Positions 22,188 through 30,975 of a stretch of 32,970 bases of DNA are shown one piece after another. How positions within the stretch are numbered: position 1 is the first letter of the stretch; every line of letters starts with the position of its first letter. Origin of the DNA: an uncultured Clostridia bacterium. Its GTDB lineage: Bacteria; Bacillota; Clostridia; Christensenellales; Aristaeellaceae. The stretch spans positions 1-32,970 of the forward strand of contig CAMKNZ010000022.1 in the NCBI GenBank assembly GCA_946414315.1, in the 5' to 3' direction. The translations under genes and the position numbers were made by a program. Below the pieces are notes generated by a model. That model did not search any database and had not been told where the DNA came from. It was given only the letters and a program-made list of their open reading frames with translations.

Positions 22188-23408
22188 TTATTCCGCGCTG
22201 GCGATCTGCTCGCCATGGTAGCGGTAGATCCGCATCAGCAGGGCGCCGTCGTCGTTGCTCGTGCCCACGATCCGGATCGGGAAATCATAGCGGTTCGTAA
22301 AAATCAGGTTCAGTTCCGGGTTGCCCACTGCCGCGTCGCAGAAGATCGGCAGGTAGCTGGCGCCGTTGCCGCCGTGGGGCCGGCGGTGGTTGATCTCAAT
22401 GCCCGGCAGCTGGATCAGCACGTTGTACAGCGTACTGGATACCTGGCAGGTGCCGCCGCCGTAACCCAGCTTGGTCCTGCCCTGGGTCAGCACGCCGGCT
22501 TCCTTGTAGCCGCGGTTCGGCCGGTAAGGTCCCATGATCTTGTTGGCGTTGAACTGTTCACCGGGCTGAAGTACACCGGTAATGTATCCGCAGCCGGTTT
22601 TGATGTTGTGGATCCGGTTCAGATTGGTCTCCGTCTGGGCCATCTTGTAATAGCTTGTATAGGCAGCGATCGGGCTGTCCGGATACAGTTCCTCGTCCGT
22701 GGGAGAAACCGGCACCAGGTCCGTCAGTTCGTTCGGGTCGATATAACCGTATTCCCGCATATAGTTGACCATCGCCCAGCCCTTGTAGAACTTCCAGATG
22801 CTCAGCTCCGTGCCGGGCTTGAGGATCACCCAGTTGTTGCCGTCATCTCCGTTCCCCTGGGAAGGCGTCATGCTCTTGCGCACATGGCAGGTCATGGCGG
22901 TCTTGGCGATATAGCTGTGCTTCTGCACGTTCAGCGGCGGAGTGTTCACCGGGTCCACCGGGACAATATCGCTCTGGGCGACGTATTCCCGCTTGATATA
23001 ACCGATGGTATTGTCCTTCCGGACAACCAGCCAGCGCAGGCCTACATACAGGACCTCCAGCCTCTGGCCTTTGCACTCCAGCAGCTTATCCTTGGTCGTG
23101 ACTTCGTCCAGCGAGTTCCACTTGATGGCGTAGATACTTCCGCCGAAGTCGGTCCGCATCTTCGCGGTATACAGCGCCGGGGAGTTCAGGTCGAAGTCTT
23201 CCCTCGTCTTCTCGTGATAGACTTCGCCGGTGACTACCGCGGCAACATTTTCTTCCGCTTCTTTCTCCTCGGCTTCCATTTCAGCCAGTTCTTCCGCGGA
23301 GTACTCGATATCGTCCTCTCCGTCTTCTCCGTCCTCTTCGGCCCAGGCAAAGGACACTGTTCCCAGCAGCAGGCTGATCCCCAGCAGAATACATAAAATG
23401 CGCTTCAT
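22188..23408 (-). CDS. VanW-domain secreted protein with SH3-like repeats
   Basis: The product has 406 residues from the ATG at 23408. A longer frame starts upstream, but AAGGAGG lies 11 bases before 23408 and this Met begins a clean signal peptide (MKRILCILLGISLLLG...AWA). An acidic stretch (DGEDGEDD...EEKEAEE) follows. Two SH3-like segments occupy roughly 60-230 (LECKGQRLEVLYVGLRWLVVRKDNTIGYI and VILKPGTELSIWKFYKGWAMVNY). The C-terminal third is the VanW domain: LNRIHNIKTGCGYITGVLQPGEQFNAN, GYKEAGVLTQGRTKLGYGGGTCQVSSTLYN and HRRPHGG. VanW occurs in some vancomycin-resistance clusters but is common in surface proteins of Clostridia; its biochemical role is uncertain. A cell-wall function is inference. 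It leads the operon. Confidence 0.9.
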   Translation of the reverse strand: MKRILCILLGISLLLGTVSFAWAEEDGEDGEDDIEYSAEELAEMEAEEKEAEENVAAVVTGEVYHEKTREDFDLNSPALYTAKMRTDFGGSIYAIKWNSLDEVTTKDKLLECKGQRLEVLYVGLRWLVVRKDNTIGYIKREYVAQSDIVPVDPVNTPPLNVQKHSYIAKTAMTCHVRKSMTPSQGNGDDGNNWVILKPGTELSIWKFYKGWAMVNYMREYGYIDPNELTDLVPVSPTDEELYPDSPIAAYTSYYKMAQTETNLNRIHNIKTGCGYITGVLQPGEQFNANKIMGPYRPNRGYKEAGVLTQGRTKLGYGGGTCQVSSTLYNVLIQLPGIEINHRRPHGGNGASYLPIFCDAAVGNPELNLIFTNRYDFPIRIVGTSNDDGALLMRIYRYHGEQIASAE

Positions 23409-23428
23409 TACCAGCACATCCTCCTTAC

Positions 23429-23471
23429 TCGTATACGAAGTTATTATCCCATTTTTGCATCTTGATGTCAA
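23429..23471 (-). promoter_or_regulatory. Promoter of the VanW operon with palindrome at the start point
   Basis: On the minus strand TTGACA (23471-23466) and GATAAT (23448-23443) are separated by 17 bases, almost consensus. The 10-bp palindrome TCGTATACGA (23429-23438) covers the predicted transcription start and could be an operator. AAGGAGG and the ATG at 23408 follow. Confidence 0.8.
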
Positions 23472-23500
23472 ATCACACGCCTTTTATTTATTTAATATAG

Positions 23501-23790
23501 ACGGCCTACCTACCGCCGGTGGATCCCCTGGCCGGTCGGCCTTGCTCGTTCAAGCGAAGCGCGGCCGGGATTCTGGATTTCGGGAGATCCGCAGCGTTAG
23601 TTCTTAGCGATTGGCAAGCCGTCAGGCGCAGACAGAGCTTAGAACTGCTACGCGGGGTTCGGAGCGCCTGGAGAAAGAGCCAGTGGCTCTTTCTCAGCGA
23701 AGAACGGGCGGCAGCCCCGGGCAGCACTAGCGCGAGCGCTCCCGAAATCAGGATACCGTGACAGCGAGCGTCTCACCTCGCGGTAGTGTG
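23501..23790. ncRNA. Candidate structured non-coding RNA or folded mobile repeat (unassigned)
   Basis: A GC-rich block of about 290 bases stands between AT-rich flanks and codes for nothing recognisable. It has a long-range helix closing 150 bases: GATTTCGGGAG (23576-23586) pairs perfectly with CTCCCGAAATC (23739-23749), extended by ATTCT (23570-23574) with AGGAT (23750-23754). Inside are AGTTCTTAGC (23599-23608) with GCTTAGAACT (23637-23646, one mismatch), a perfect 11-bp hairpin (23671-23681 with 23685-23695), and GGGC-GGCA-GCCC (706-717 of the 23 kb line). CAGGCGC (23623-23629) in a loop matches GCGCCTG (23664-23670) outside it, giving a possible pseudoknot. A last hairpin GCGAG/CTCGC (23764-23781) follows. 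A T-G pair in the closing helix favours plus-strand RNA. No known family is recognised. Weak similar ends (CTACCGC) leave a MITE-like element possible. Confidence 0.5.
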
Positions 23791-23886
23791 ACCACTTACT
23801 TATATAAAAACGTATCTTATCCTTGTTTTCATTCTGCCCGGATAAAACAAAATATAGTTGTTCCCCTTCCTTATATATACATTTTA

Positions 23887-23895
23887 TGGTATAAT
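23887..23895 (+). promoter_or_regulatory. Extended -10 promoter of the topoisomerase operon
   Basis: TGGTATAAT at 23887-23895 is a consensus extended -10 element. The -35 position (TTCCTT, 17 bases upstream) is poor. A 6-bp hairpin CGGCCT/AGGCCG (23910-23929) lies in the short leader just before the ribosome site. Confidence 0.65.
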
Positions 23896-23945
23896 CAGTT
23901 GTTAGCATCCGGCCTTTCGCATCAGGCCGAAAAGGAGTGAACCCA

Positions 23946-25952
23946 TTGGCATCCCAAACCTACAACGCCGGTAACATCCAGGTGCTGGAAGGCCTCGAAG
24001 CCGTCCGCATGCGCCCCGGTATGTATATCGGCACGACCTCTTCACGCGGCCTTCACCATCTGCTGTGGGAGATTGTGGACAACGCCATTGACGAAGCCTC
24101 CAACGGCTTCGCTTCCGAAGTTTCCGTCACGCTTCATAAGGACGGCTCCGCCAGCGTATGGGACAACGGCCGCGGCATGCCCGTGGACGAGCATCCCACC
24201 ATGCACAAGCCCGGCGTCGAAGTCATCTTCACCGTCCTCCACGCCGGCGGCAAATTCAACAACGAGAATTACGACTATTCCGGCGGCCTCCACGGCGTCG
24301 GCGCTTCCGTCGTGAACGCGCTGAGCAAGTGGCTCACCGTCGACGTTTTCCTCAACTGGACCCACTACCGCATGGCCTTCACCAGCGAAATGGATCCCGC
24401 CACCGGCAAGATCCTCGCCGGCCATCCGACAGGCCCGCTGGAAGTCCTGGGCAACACCCGGAAGAAGGGCACCCTGGTCCGTTTCCTCCCGGACGATGAG
24501 ATCTTTGAAGACGTCCGTTTCCAGACCGAAACCGTCGCCCGCCGCCTGCAGGAACTGGCTTACCTGAATCGCGGCGTCTGCATCACCTTCACCGACGAGC
24601 GCATTCCGGACGCGGACAGCCGCACCCGGGTCTTCCGCTATGACGGCGGCATCCAGGACTACGTCCGCTACCTCAACGCCGGCAAGAACGCCCTCCAGGA
24701 AGATATCATCTATATCGAGGGCAAACGGGACACGGTCATCTGCCGCGCCGCCATCCAGTATACCGACGGCTTTACCGAAAGCCTTTTCTCCTATGTCAAC
24801 AACATCAATACTCCTGAGGGCGGCACCCACGAAGCCGGTTTCAAGACTGCCTTCACCAAGTGCTTCAACGACTACGCCCGCCGGGTGGGCCTGCTGAAGG
24901 AAAAAGACAACAACCTCGCCGGCGAGGACTTCCGTGAAGGCCTCACCTGCGTCCTGACCACCATGGTCAAGAATCCCCAGTTCGAGGGCCAGACCAAGGG
25001 CCGCCTGGGCAACAGCGAAGTCCGCCCCGCGGTGGAAGCCATCGTCACCCAGCAGCTGCTGGACTGGCTGGACAACCTGAAAAACCAGGAAGTCGCCTCC
25101 GCCATCGTGTCCAAGGCGATCCGCGCCGCCCAGGCCCGGGAAGCCGCCCGCAAGACCCGGGACACCATCCGCAAGGCGAGCCAGCTGGAAGCCGCGCCCC
25201 TGGTCGGCAAGCTGTCCAGCTGCACCGGCCGCAAGTGGGAGGATAACGAACTGTTCATCGTGGAAGGCGATTCCGCAGGCGGCAGCGCCAAGCAGGGCCG
25301 CGACCGCCGCTTCCAGGCGATCCTGCCGCTGCGCGGCAAGCCCCTGAATGTGGAGAAAAAGCACCTGGACCAGGTCCTGGCCAACGAGGAGTTCCGGAGC
25401 CTGATCACCGCCCTGGGTACCGGTATCGGGGAGGAAAGCTTCTCCCTGGAGAACCTGAAATACGGCAAGGTCATCATCCTCTCCGACGCGGACCAGGACG
25501 GCGCCCACATCCGCGCCATCCTGCTGACCTTCTTCTTCCGCTATATGAAGGACCTGATCACCGGCGGCCATATCTACATCGGCATGCCGCCCCTCTACAA
25601 GGTCCAGAAGGGCCAGAAGGTCATCTACGCCTACGACGACAAGGAGCTGGCGAAGGCCACCCGCTCCGTCGGCAAGGGCTACACCCTCCAGCGGTATAAA
25701 GGCCTGGGCGAGATGAACCCGGAACAGCTCTGGGAGACCACCATGGATCCGTCCCAGCGCAAGCTCATGCGTGTGGGCATCGAGGATGCCGCCCTGGCGG
25801 ACCGCCTCACCACCGTCCTCATGGGCGACAAGGTAGAACCCCGCCGGGACTATATCAGCGAACACGCGGACTTCAATAAAGAAGACACCTTCGACGCCGA
25901 ACTCAGCGGCCACAGCGTGCAGGAAGGGGGTGCTGTGAATGGCGAAGCGTAA
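23946..25952 (+). CDS. parE: Type IIA DNA topoisomerase subunit B (topoisomerase IV ParE-like)
   Basis: The product has 668 residues. ATPase landmarks: [10 protein letters not shown] (42-51), DNGRGMPVD and [15 protein letters not shown]. Toprim landmarks: [18 protein letters not shown] from residue 440, [11 protein letters not shown] and [10 protein letters not shown] with Asp514/516/518 binding magnesium. The C-terminal [20 protein letters not shown] is typical of both GyrB and ParE. With the partner below it forms the tetramer that passes DNA duplexes and removes supercoils or links. I prefer ParE because the partner lacks a GyrA box. AAAGGAG (23931-23937) overlaps the GTG at 23937, so TTG at 23946, with 8-base spacing, is the better start. 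The 3' end overlaps the next gene by 14 bases. Confidence 0.88.
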   Translation: MASQTYNAGNIQVLEGLEAVRMRPGMYIGTTSSRGLHHLLWEIVDNAIDEASNGFASEVSVTLHKDGSASVWDNGRGMPVDEHPTMHKPGVEVIFTVLHAGGKFNNENYDYSGGLHGVGASVVNALSKWLTVDVFLNWTHYRMAFTSEMDPATGKILAGHPTGPLEVLGNTRKKGTLVRFLPDDEIFEDVRFQTETVARRLQELAYLNRGVCITFTDERIPDADSRTRVFRYDGGIQDYVRYLNAGKNALQEDIIYIEGKRDTVICRAAIQYTDGFTESLFSYVNNINTPEGGTHEAGFKTAFTKCFNDYARRVGLLKEKDNNLAGEDFREGLTCVLTTMVKNPQFEGQTKGRLGNSEVRPAVEAIVTQQLLDWLDNLKNQEVASAIVSKAIRAAQAREAARKTRDTIRKASQLEAAPLVGKLSSCTGRKWEDNELFIVEGDSAGGSAKQGRDRRFQAILPLRGKPLNVEKKHLDQVLANEEFRSLITALGTGIGEESFSLENLKYGKVIILSDADQDGAHIRAILLTFFFRYMKDLITGGHIYIGMPPLYKVQKGQKVIYAYDDKELAKATRSVGKGYTLQRYKGLGEMNPEQLWETTMDPSQRKLMRVGIEDAALADRLTTVLMGDKVEPRRDYISEHADFNKEDTFDAELSGHSVQEGGAVNGEA

Positions 25953-28446
25953 GGAGCCTGAAAAGCCCATCGCGAAGGACGATCCTTCCCGCATCCTGGA
26001 TATCAATATGGAAGACGTCATGCACAACAGCATGATGCCCTATGCCGAGCACGTCATCCTCGAGCGCGCCCTGCCCCGGGTGGAGGACGGCCTCAAGCCC
26101 GTCCAGCGCCGTATCCTCTATACCATGATGGAACTGGGCACCACGCCGGACAAGCCCCACCGCAAATGCGCCCGTATCGTCGGCGACTGCCTCGGTAAAT
26201 ACCATCCCCACGGAGACTCCTCCGTCTACGGCGCCCTGGTCCATATGGCGCAGGATTTCTCCATGCGCTGCCCCATGGTGGACGGCCACGGCAACTTCGG
26301 CTCCATCGACGGGGACGGCGCCGCCGCTATGCGTTATACCGAAGCCCGGATGACGCCCCTGGCCATGGAGATGCTGCGGGACATCGAAAAGGACACCGTG
26401 CCTTTCCGGCTGAACTTCGACGATACCCTGAAAGAGCCGGACATGCTCCCCGCCCGTTTCCCGAACCTGCTGGTCAACGGCGCCAACGGCATCGCCGTCG
26501 GCCTGGCCACCAATATCCCGACCCATAACCTGGGCGAGGCCGTCCGGGCCGTCATCGCCCAGATGGAAAACCCGGATATCTCCCTGGACGACCTGATGCA
26601 GATCCTCCCGGGGCCGGACTTCCCCACCGGCAGCGTCCTCCTGAACAACGAGGAGATCCGCCGGGGCTATGAGACCGGCCGGGGCCGGCTGATCCTCCGC
26701 GCCCGGGTGAACATCGAGGACGGCGCTTCCGGCCGGAAACTGATCGTCATCACCGAGATCCCCTACCAGGTCAACAAGGCCGCCATGCTGGAGAAGATCC
26801 AGAAACTCAGCGAGGAAAAGAAAGCCGCCCTCAGCGGGATCTACGACATCCGCGACGAGAGCGACCGCACCGGTATGCGGGCCGTCATCGAGCTCAAGCG
26901 CGACACGGATCCGAACAAGGTCCTCGCCTACCTATACAAGTATTCCGACCTGCAGGTCACCTTCGGCGTGAACATGGTCGCCATCGTCGGCGGCAAGCCG
27001 AAGCTGCTGAGCCTCAAGGAACTCATCGCCAGCTATATCGACTACCAGAAGCAGGTCGTCACCCGCCGCACGGAATATGAGCTCAAGCAGGCCAAGGCCC
27101 GCTGCCACATCCTGGAAGGCCTGATGATCGCCCTGGATAACCTGGACGAAGTCATCGCCCTGATCCGTGCCAGCAAGAGCCCCAAGGAAGCCCGCGTCGG
27201 CCTTATGGAGCGCTTTGCCCTCACCGAGGTCCAGGCCCAGGCGATCCTCGATATGCGCCTGCAGCGCCTCACCAACCTGGAGGTCGAATCCCTCCGCAAG
27301 GAATACGCTGACATCCTGAAGCTGATCTCCCGCCTGGAGGGCATCCTCAAGAGCGGAAAGAAGCTCATCGAACTGATCCGCAAAGAGATGGAAGCCATTG
27401 CGGATACCTTCGCGGATGAGCGCCGCACCACCCTGGAAGCGCCGGACGACGCGCCCGTGGAACTGCCGGACAACACGCCCGTACCCGAGGACGCCGTCGT
27501 CATCTTCACCGAAGGCGGCTATCTCAAGCGGGTCTGGCCAGCCCAGCTCAAGCGTACGCCCCTGCCCACCGTGGAAGAGAATCCCACGGAGGCCGCCCGC
27601 TGGCTGCTCCCGACCACCACGGCCGAGAACCTGTATATCTTCACCAGCCTCGGCAACTGCTACCCGGTCCGGGTCGGCACCATCGCCGAATCGAAGCCCA
27701 AAGACCGGGGCCAGCTGCTCTCCGGCGTGCTCAAGGACATTGAGGAGGGCGAGGAACCGCTCCTCATGCTCACCTGCGATCCCGCCAGGGTCAAGGACCT
27801 GCCGGACTTCCTCTTCCTTTCGAAGAACGGCATGGTCAAGCGCACCGCCGCCGCGGACTACGACGTCCGCAGCCGAAAGTACCCGGCCCTGTCCCTGAAG
27901 AAGGGTGACAGCCTCCTCACCGTGCTCCCCGCCGCCAATGAGGGCGACCTGCTCCTCGTAACCCGGGGCGGCATGAGCATCCGCTTCCCGCTGAGCACCG
28001 TGCCCGTCCAGGGCCGCATCGCCACCGGCGTCAAGGCCATGAGCGTGGAAGCCGGCGACCAGGTCGCCTGGGTTGCCCAGCTGACCGAAACGGACGAGAT
28101 CGTCCTCTTCTCCGAGCGCGGCTGCGCCAAGCGCATTCCCCAGGTGGACTTCGAGCCCCAGAACCGGGCTGGCAAAGGCGTCCGCTGCTTCTACTTCAAC
28201 AAGAACGGTTCCAACGGCCGGGTCATCGCCGGTTTCTGCTGCGTCAGCCGGGACCTGCCCTGCGATCTCCTGATCCGCCAGGTCCGCAGTCCCATGACCA
28301 GGCTCTCCCGGGATGAAATCCTGCTCCAGAACCGCTCCGGCAAGGGCATGCCCTACGTCATGGCTATCCTCGACGACATCGTCACCGGCGTCACAGTCCT
28401 CCCGGCTGTCGTTCCGAACGAAGTCGAGGAATCTCAGAATAATTAA
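25939..28446 (+). CDS. parC: Type IIA DNA topoisomerase subunit A (topoisomerase IV ParC-like)
   Basis: The product has 835 residues. The breakage-reunion domain has [39 protein letters not shown] and the active-site Tyr133 in [10 protein letters not shown]. The tower and coiled-coil region includes [15 protein letters not shown]. The C-terminal beta-propeller starts with [14 protein letters not shown]. The GyrA box (QRRGGRG-type) that should follow this strand in gyrase is replaced by [16 protein letters not shown], which argues for a topoisomerase IV-type decatenase. In the quinolone-determining region Ser94 (Ser83 in E. coli GyrA) is kept, but residue 98 (Asp87 in E. coli GyrA) is Gly. GAAGGGGG precedes the ATG, which overlaps parE, so translation is coupled. 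Confidence 0.88.
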   Translation: MAKRKEPEKPIAKDDPSRILDINMEDVMHNSMMPYAEHVILERALPRVEDGLKPVQRRILYTMMELGTTPDKPHRKCARIVGDCLGKYHPHGDSSVYGALVHMAQDFSMRCPMVDGHGNFGSIDGDGAAAMRYTEARMTPLAMEMLRDIEKDTVPFRLNFDDTLKEPDMLPARFPNLLVNGANGIAVGLATNIPTHNLGEAVRAVIAQMENPDISLDDLMQILPGPDFPTGSVLLNNEEIRRGYETGRGRLILRARVNIEDGASGRKLIVITEIPYQVNKAAMLEKIQKLSEEKKAALSGIYDIRDESDRTGMRAVIELKRDTDPNKVLAYLYKYSDLQVTFGVNMVAIVGGKPKLLSLKELIASYIDYQKQVVTRRTEYELKQAKARCHILEGLMIALDNLDEVIALIRASKSPKEARVGLMERFALTEVQAQAILDMRLQRLTNLEVESLRKEYADILKLISRLEGILKSGKKLIELIRKEMEAIADTFADERRTTLEAPDDAPVELPDNTPVPEDAVVIFTEGGYLKRVWPAQLKRTPLPTVEENPTEAARWLLPTTTAENLYIFTSLGNCYPVRVGTIAESKPKDRGQLLSGVLKDIEEGEEPLLMLTCDPARVKDLPDFLFLSKNGMVKRTAAADYDVRSRKYPALSLKKGDSLLTVLPAANEGDLLLVTRGGMSIRFPLSTVPVQGRIATGVKAMSVEAGDQVAWVAQLTETDEIVLFSERGCAKRIPQVDFEPQNRAGKGVRCFYFNKNGSNGRVIAGFCCVSRDLPCDLLIRQVRSPMTRLSRDEILLQNRSGKGMPYVMAILDDIVTGVTVLPAVVPNEVEESQNN

Positions 28447-28463
28447 ATTAGGAGGATTATACA

Positions 28464-28802
28464 ATGGGTAGACAACAATTCGGCGGCTTCGGTGGAGGCG
28501 CCAACATGCAGCAGCTCATGCGCCAGGCCCAGAAAATGCAGCAGCAGATGCAGGAAGCCCAGGAACAGCTTGACGCGGCCGAATACGAGGCGGCTGCCGG
28601 CGGCGGCATGGTGAACGTGAAAGTCAGCGGCAAGCGCGAGCTGACCTCCATCACCATCGACCCCCAGGTCGTGGATCCGGACGACATCGAAATGCTCCAG
28701 GACCTGATCATGGCCGCGGTCAACGAAGCCCTGCGCAAGGGCGAGGAAGCCCGCGAAACTACCATGGGCCGCATGGCTCCCGGAATGGGCGGTCTGTTCT
28801 GA
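28464..28802 (+). CDS. YbaB/EbfC family nucleoid-associated protein
   Basis: The product has 112 residues, standard for the family. [23 protein letters not shown] forms the N-terminal helix, followed by [30 protein letters not shown], the central sheet, then [20 protein letters not shown]. Members form dimers that bind DNA without strict sequence and often sit directly before recR, as here. TTAGGAGG lies 9 bases before the ATG, and recR starts 1 base after the stop codon. A glycine-rich N-terminus ([10 protein letters not shown]) and a Met/Gly-rich tail are normal. Confidence 0.93.
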   Translation: MGRQQFGGFGGGANMQQLMRQAQKMQQQMQEAQEQLDAAEYEAAAGGGMVNVKVSGKRELTSITIDPQVVDPDDIEMLQDLIMAAVNEALRKGEEARETTMGRMAPGMGGLF

Positions 28803-28803
28803 G

Positions 28804-29403
28804 ATGAGCGATCAGTTTGAACCCATCGCGGCCATGGCCATGGAACTGGCCAAGCTGCCCGGTATCGGCCCGAAAACGGCCCAGCGGCTCGCCTATTTTC
28901 TGGCGTCCCAGCCGCAGGAGAACGTCCGGGCGCTTTCAGTTGCCCTCTGGGAAGGCCGCAAAGCCATCCGCTTCTGTGAGACCTGCGGCAACTATTCCAC
29001 CGGCGACGCCTGCCCCATCTGCGCGGATCCCACCCGCCACAACGGCCAGATCTGCGTCGTCCGCGACCCCCGGGACGTGGCCGCCCTTGAGCGGATGCAT
29101 GAGTACCGCGGGCTTTACCACGTGCTTCACGGCACCCTGTCCCCCATGGAAGGCGTCGGACCGGACGATATCCATATCCGGGAACTCCTGGCCCGCCTGG
29201 GCACAGAGGACGTCAGCGAGGTCATCCTTGCCACCAACCCGGACGTGGAGGGTGAAGCCACCGCGACCTATATTGCCCGCCTGCTCAAGCCCATGAACGT
29301 GAAGTGTACCCGCATCGCCCACGGCGTTCCCGTCGGCGGCGACCTGGAGTACACTGACGAAGTCACCCTCTTCAAGGCCCTCGAAGGCCGCAGAGATATG
29401 TGA
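28804..29403 (+). CDS. recR: Recombination protein RecR
   Basis: The product has 199 residues, the usual length. In order: a helix-hairpin-helix [16 protein letters not shown], a four-cysteine zinc finger [16 protein letters not shown], and a Toprim domain with [14 protein letters not shown] and [20 protein letters not shown], ending with the Walker-B-like [19 protein letters not shown]. RecR with RecO or RecF loads RecA on single-stranded gaps. The ybaB-recR order is common in Bacillota; here the topoisomerase pair stands upstream in place of dnaX. The gene is packed between ybaB (1-base gap) and rmuC (overlapping or 2-base gap), so all are read from one transcript. Confidence 0.97.
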   Translation: MSDQFEPIAAMAMELAKLPGIGPKTAQRLAYFLASQPQENVRALSVALWEGRKAIRFCETCGNYSTGDACPICADPTRHNGQICVVRDPRDVAALERMHEYRGLYHVLHGTLSPMEGVGPDDIHIRELLARLGTEDVSEVILATNPDVEGEATATYIARLLKPMNVKCTRIAHGVPVGGDLEYTDEVTLFKALEGRRDM

Positions 29404-29405
29404 TT

Positions 29406-30635
29406 ATGAGTCCTGAATTTTATCTGCTTCTTCTTTGCCTTCTGCTGCTGATTGTCCTGCTCATCCGTCAGACTTCCCTGAGCCATAAACAGGAACAGGA
29501 TAAGATGACCCAGGAGCACGGTCTGGTCAACCTGGGCAACAGGCTGCTGGACGAACTGGACGCCCAGCACGACGAAGCGGCAAAGTCCATTTATGAAGCC
29601 AATCAATCTTTAATGACCACCCTGTCCCAGATGGGCCAGGGCCAGTCTACCCTGCTCGAAAGCATGCAGCGCCAGGTCCTTCTCTCCACCCGCAACCAGG
29701 AGGAGAAGATCAACGACCTGCGCCTGGAGAACGAGCGACAGCTTACCGAGATGCGCAAGACCGTCGACGACCGCCTGTCCGAATCCCTCGACAAGAAGCT
29801 CGACCAGTCCTTCGCCCAGGTCAGCGAGCGCCTGGAGTCCGTCTACAAGGGCCTGGGCGAGATGCATACCCTCGCCTCCGGCGTCGGCGACCTGAAAAAG
29901 GTCCTGACCAATGTCAAGACCCGGGGCATCTGGGGTGAAATGCAGCTGGGCAACCTGATCCGCCAGACCCTGGCCCCCGGCCAGTATGAGGAGAACATTG
30001 CCGTGGTTCCCGGCTCCGCGGAGCGCGTGGAATTCGCCGTCTGTCTCCCGGATCAGTCCGGCAGCATGATTTACCTCCCCGTGGACAGCAAGTTTCCCCA
30101 GGAGGACTACATCCGCCTTTCCGACGCCGCCCAGAGCGGCGACGCCGCCGGCGCGGAAGCAGCCCGCAAGGCCCTGGTCCAGCGCCTGAAGGCCGAAGCG
30201 AAGAAGATCTCGGAGAAGTATATCTCCCCGCCTTATACCACGGATTTCGCCATCATGTTCCTGCCCGTGGAAGGCCTCTATTCCGAAGCCCTCCAGACCC
30301 CGGAACTGGTGGAATCCCTCCAGCGGGATTACCGGGTCGTCATTGCCGGCCCCGGCACCTTCTCCGCCATGCTCAATGCCCTGCAGATGGGCTTCCGCAC
30401 CCTGGCCATCGAGAAGCGCTCCGGGGAGGTCTGGCTCCTGCTGGGCGAGATCAAAAAGGACTTCACCCGCTTCGCGGAAACGCTGGAGAACACCCGCCGC
30501 CGTCTCGACCAGGCCGGAGAATCCATCGACTCCGCCGTTTCCCGTTCCCGCTCCATTCAGCGGAAGCTTTCCTCTCTGGAGGACACACCAGTGATTGACA
30601 ATTCCGAAGAAAACCATAAAATGATAGAGGATTAA
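29406..30635 (+). CDS. rmuC: RmuC-family DNA recombination protein
   Basis: The product has 409 residues. An N-terminal membrane segment (YLLLLCLLLLIVLLI) is followed by a coiled coil (about residues 25-140), then the RmuC core: LYKG-like YKGLGEMHTLASGVGDLKKVLTNVKTRGIWGEMQLGNLI, PVDSKFPQEDYIRL, YTTDFAIMFLPVEGLYSEAL and VIAGPGTFSAMLNALQMGF. RmuC limits inversion at short inverted repeats and is thought to act as or near a nuclease. ATG at 29406 is taken as start; the GTG at 29400, two codons earlier, overlaps the recR stop and has no better ribosome site. Position after recR supports a DNA repair transcript. Confidence 0.92.
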   Translation: MSPEFYLLLLCLLLLIVLLIRQTSLSHKQEQDKMTQEHGLVNLGNRLLDELDAQHDEAAKSIYEANQSLMTTLSQMGQGQSTLLESMQRQVLLSTRNQEEKINDLRLENERQLTEMRKTVDDRLSESLDKKLDQSFAQVSERLESVYKGLGEMHTLASGVGDLKKVLTNVKTRGIWGEMQLGNLIRQTLAPGQYEENIAVVPGSAERVEFAVCLPDQSGSMIYLPVDSKFPQEDYIRLSDAAQSGDAAGAEAARKALVQRLKAEAKKISEKYISPPYTTDFAIMFLPVEGLYSEALQTPELVESLQRDYRVVIAGPGTFSAMLNALQMGFRTLAIEKRSGEVWLLLGEIKKDFTRFAETLENTRRRLDQAGESIDSAVSRSRSIQRKLSSLEDTPVIDNSEENHKMIED

Positions 30636-30654
30636 CTGAAGGAGGAAAAGGAAA

Positions 30655-30918
30655 ATGCTTATTTACTGGATCATCAAAGTTGCTCTGTGGGCGCTGGCCG
30701 GTATGATTGCCTGCAAAATCATGAAAGGTGAACCGAACGGGCTGGTCGGAAACATCATCCTGGGTATTGTCGGCGGTCTCGTCGGCAACTTCCTGTTCAG
30801 CCTGCTCCGGCTGGGCACCAGCGGAATCATCTGGGAGATCATCGTCTCCGTGATCGGCGCCTGCGTCGTCATCTGGCTGTTCCGCAAATTCAACCTGGGC
30901 CGCTTCTTCAAGCAGTAA
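30655..30918 (+). CDS. GlsB/YeaQ/YmgE-type small membrane protein
   Basis: The product has 87 residues with three hydrophobic helices: LIYWIIKVALWALAGMIACKIM, GLVGNIILGIVGGLVGNFLF and IIWEIIVSVIGACVVIWLF. The central GNIxLGIxGGxVGxxLF is the transglycosylase-associated/GlsB family signature. Members are general-stress membrane proteins of unclear mechanism. AAGGAGG before the ATG is strong. The gene follows rmuC by 19 bases and ends before a bidirectional terminator. Confidence 0.92.
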   Translation: MLIYWIIKVALWALAGMIACKIMKGEPNGLVGNIILGIVGGLVGNFLFSLLRLGTSGIIWEIIVSVIGACVVIWLFRKFNLGRFFKQ

Positions 30919-30930
30919 GCAGCTACATAA

Positions 30931-30965
30931 AAAAGCCCGTTGCTGATCATCAGCAACGGGCTTTT
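30931..30965. terminator. Bidirectional terminator between glsB-like gene and galM
   Basis: A perfect 15-bp stem (30931-30945 with 30951-30965) has an ATCAT loop and A/T tracts on both sides, ending transcription from both convergent units. Confidence 0.92.
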
Positions 30966-30975
30966 ATCATGCGCT

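Noticed and set aside
23432..23444. Exact 13-base match to one arm of a loxP site (TATACGAAGTTAT)
   Set aside because: Only one arm is present; the 8-base spacer and second arm are missing, and the bases are explained by the -10 region and start-point palindrome of the VanW promoter.
23568..23586. Similarity of GATTCTGGATTTCG to the 5' end of tmRNA
   Set aside because: Only about 11 bases match. No tag reading frame ending in an ALAA-type tail and no tRNA-like 3' end with CCA follow, so it is not tmRNA.
23519..23761. 80-residue plus-strand and 73-residue minus-strand open frames in the folded block
   Set aside because: Both lack a ribosome site, are rich in Arg/Ser as expected of shadow frames in GC-rich DNA, and follow the hairpins rather than any codon pattern.
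24042..26033. Very long minus-strand open frame (663 codons) opposite parE
   Set aside because: It is an antisense shadow caused by the codon bias of parE; its product is Val/Gly/Ala/Asp-rich and matches no family.
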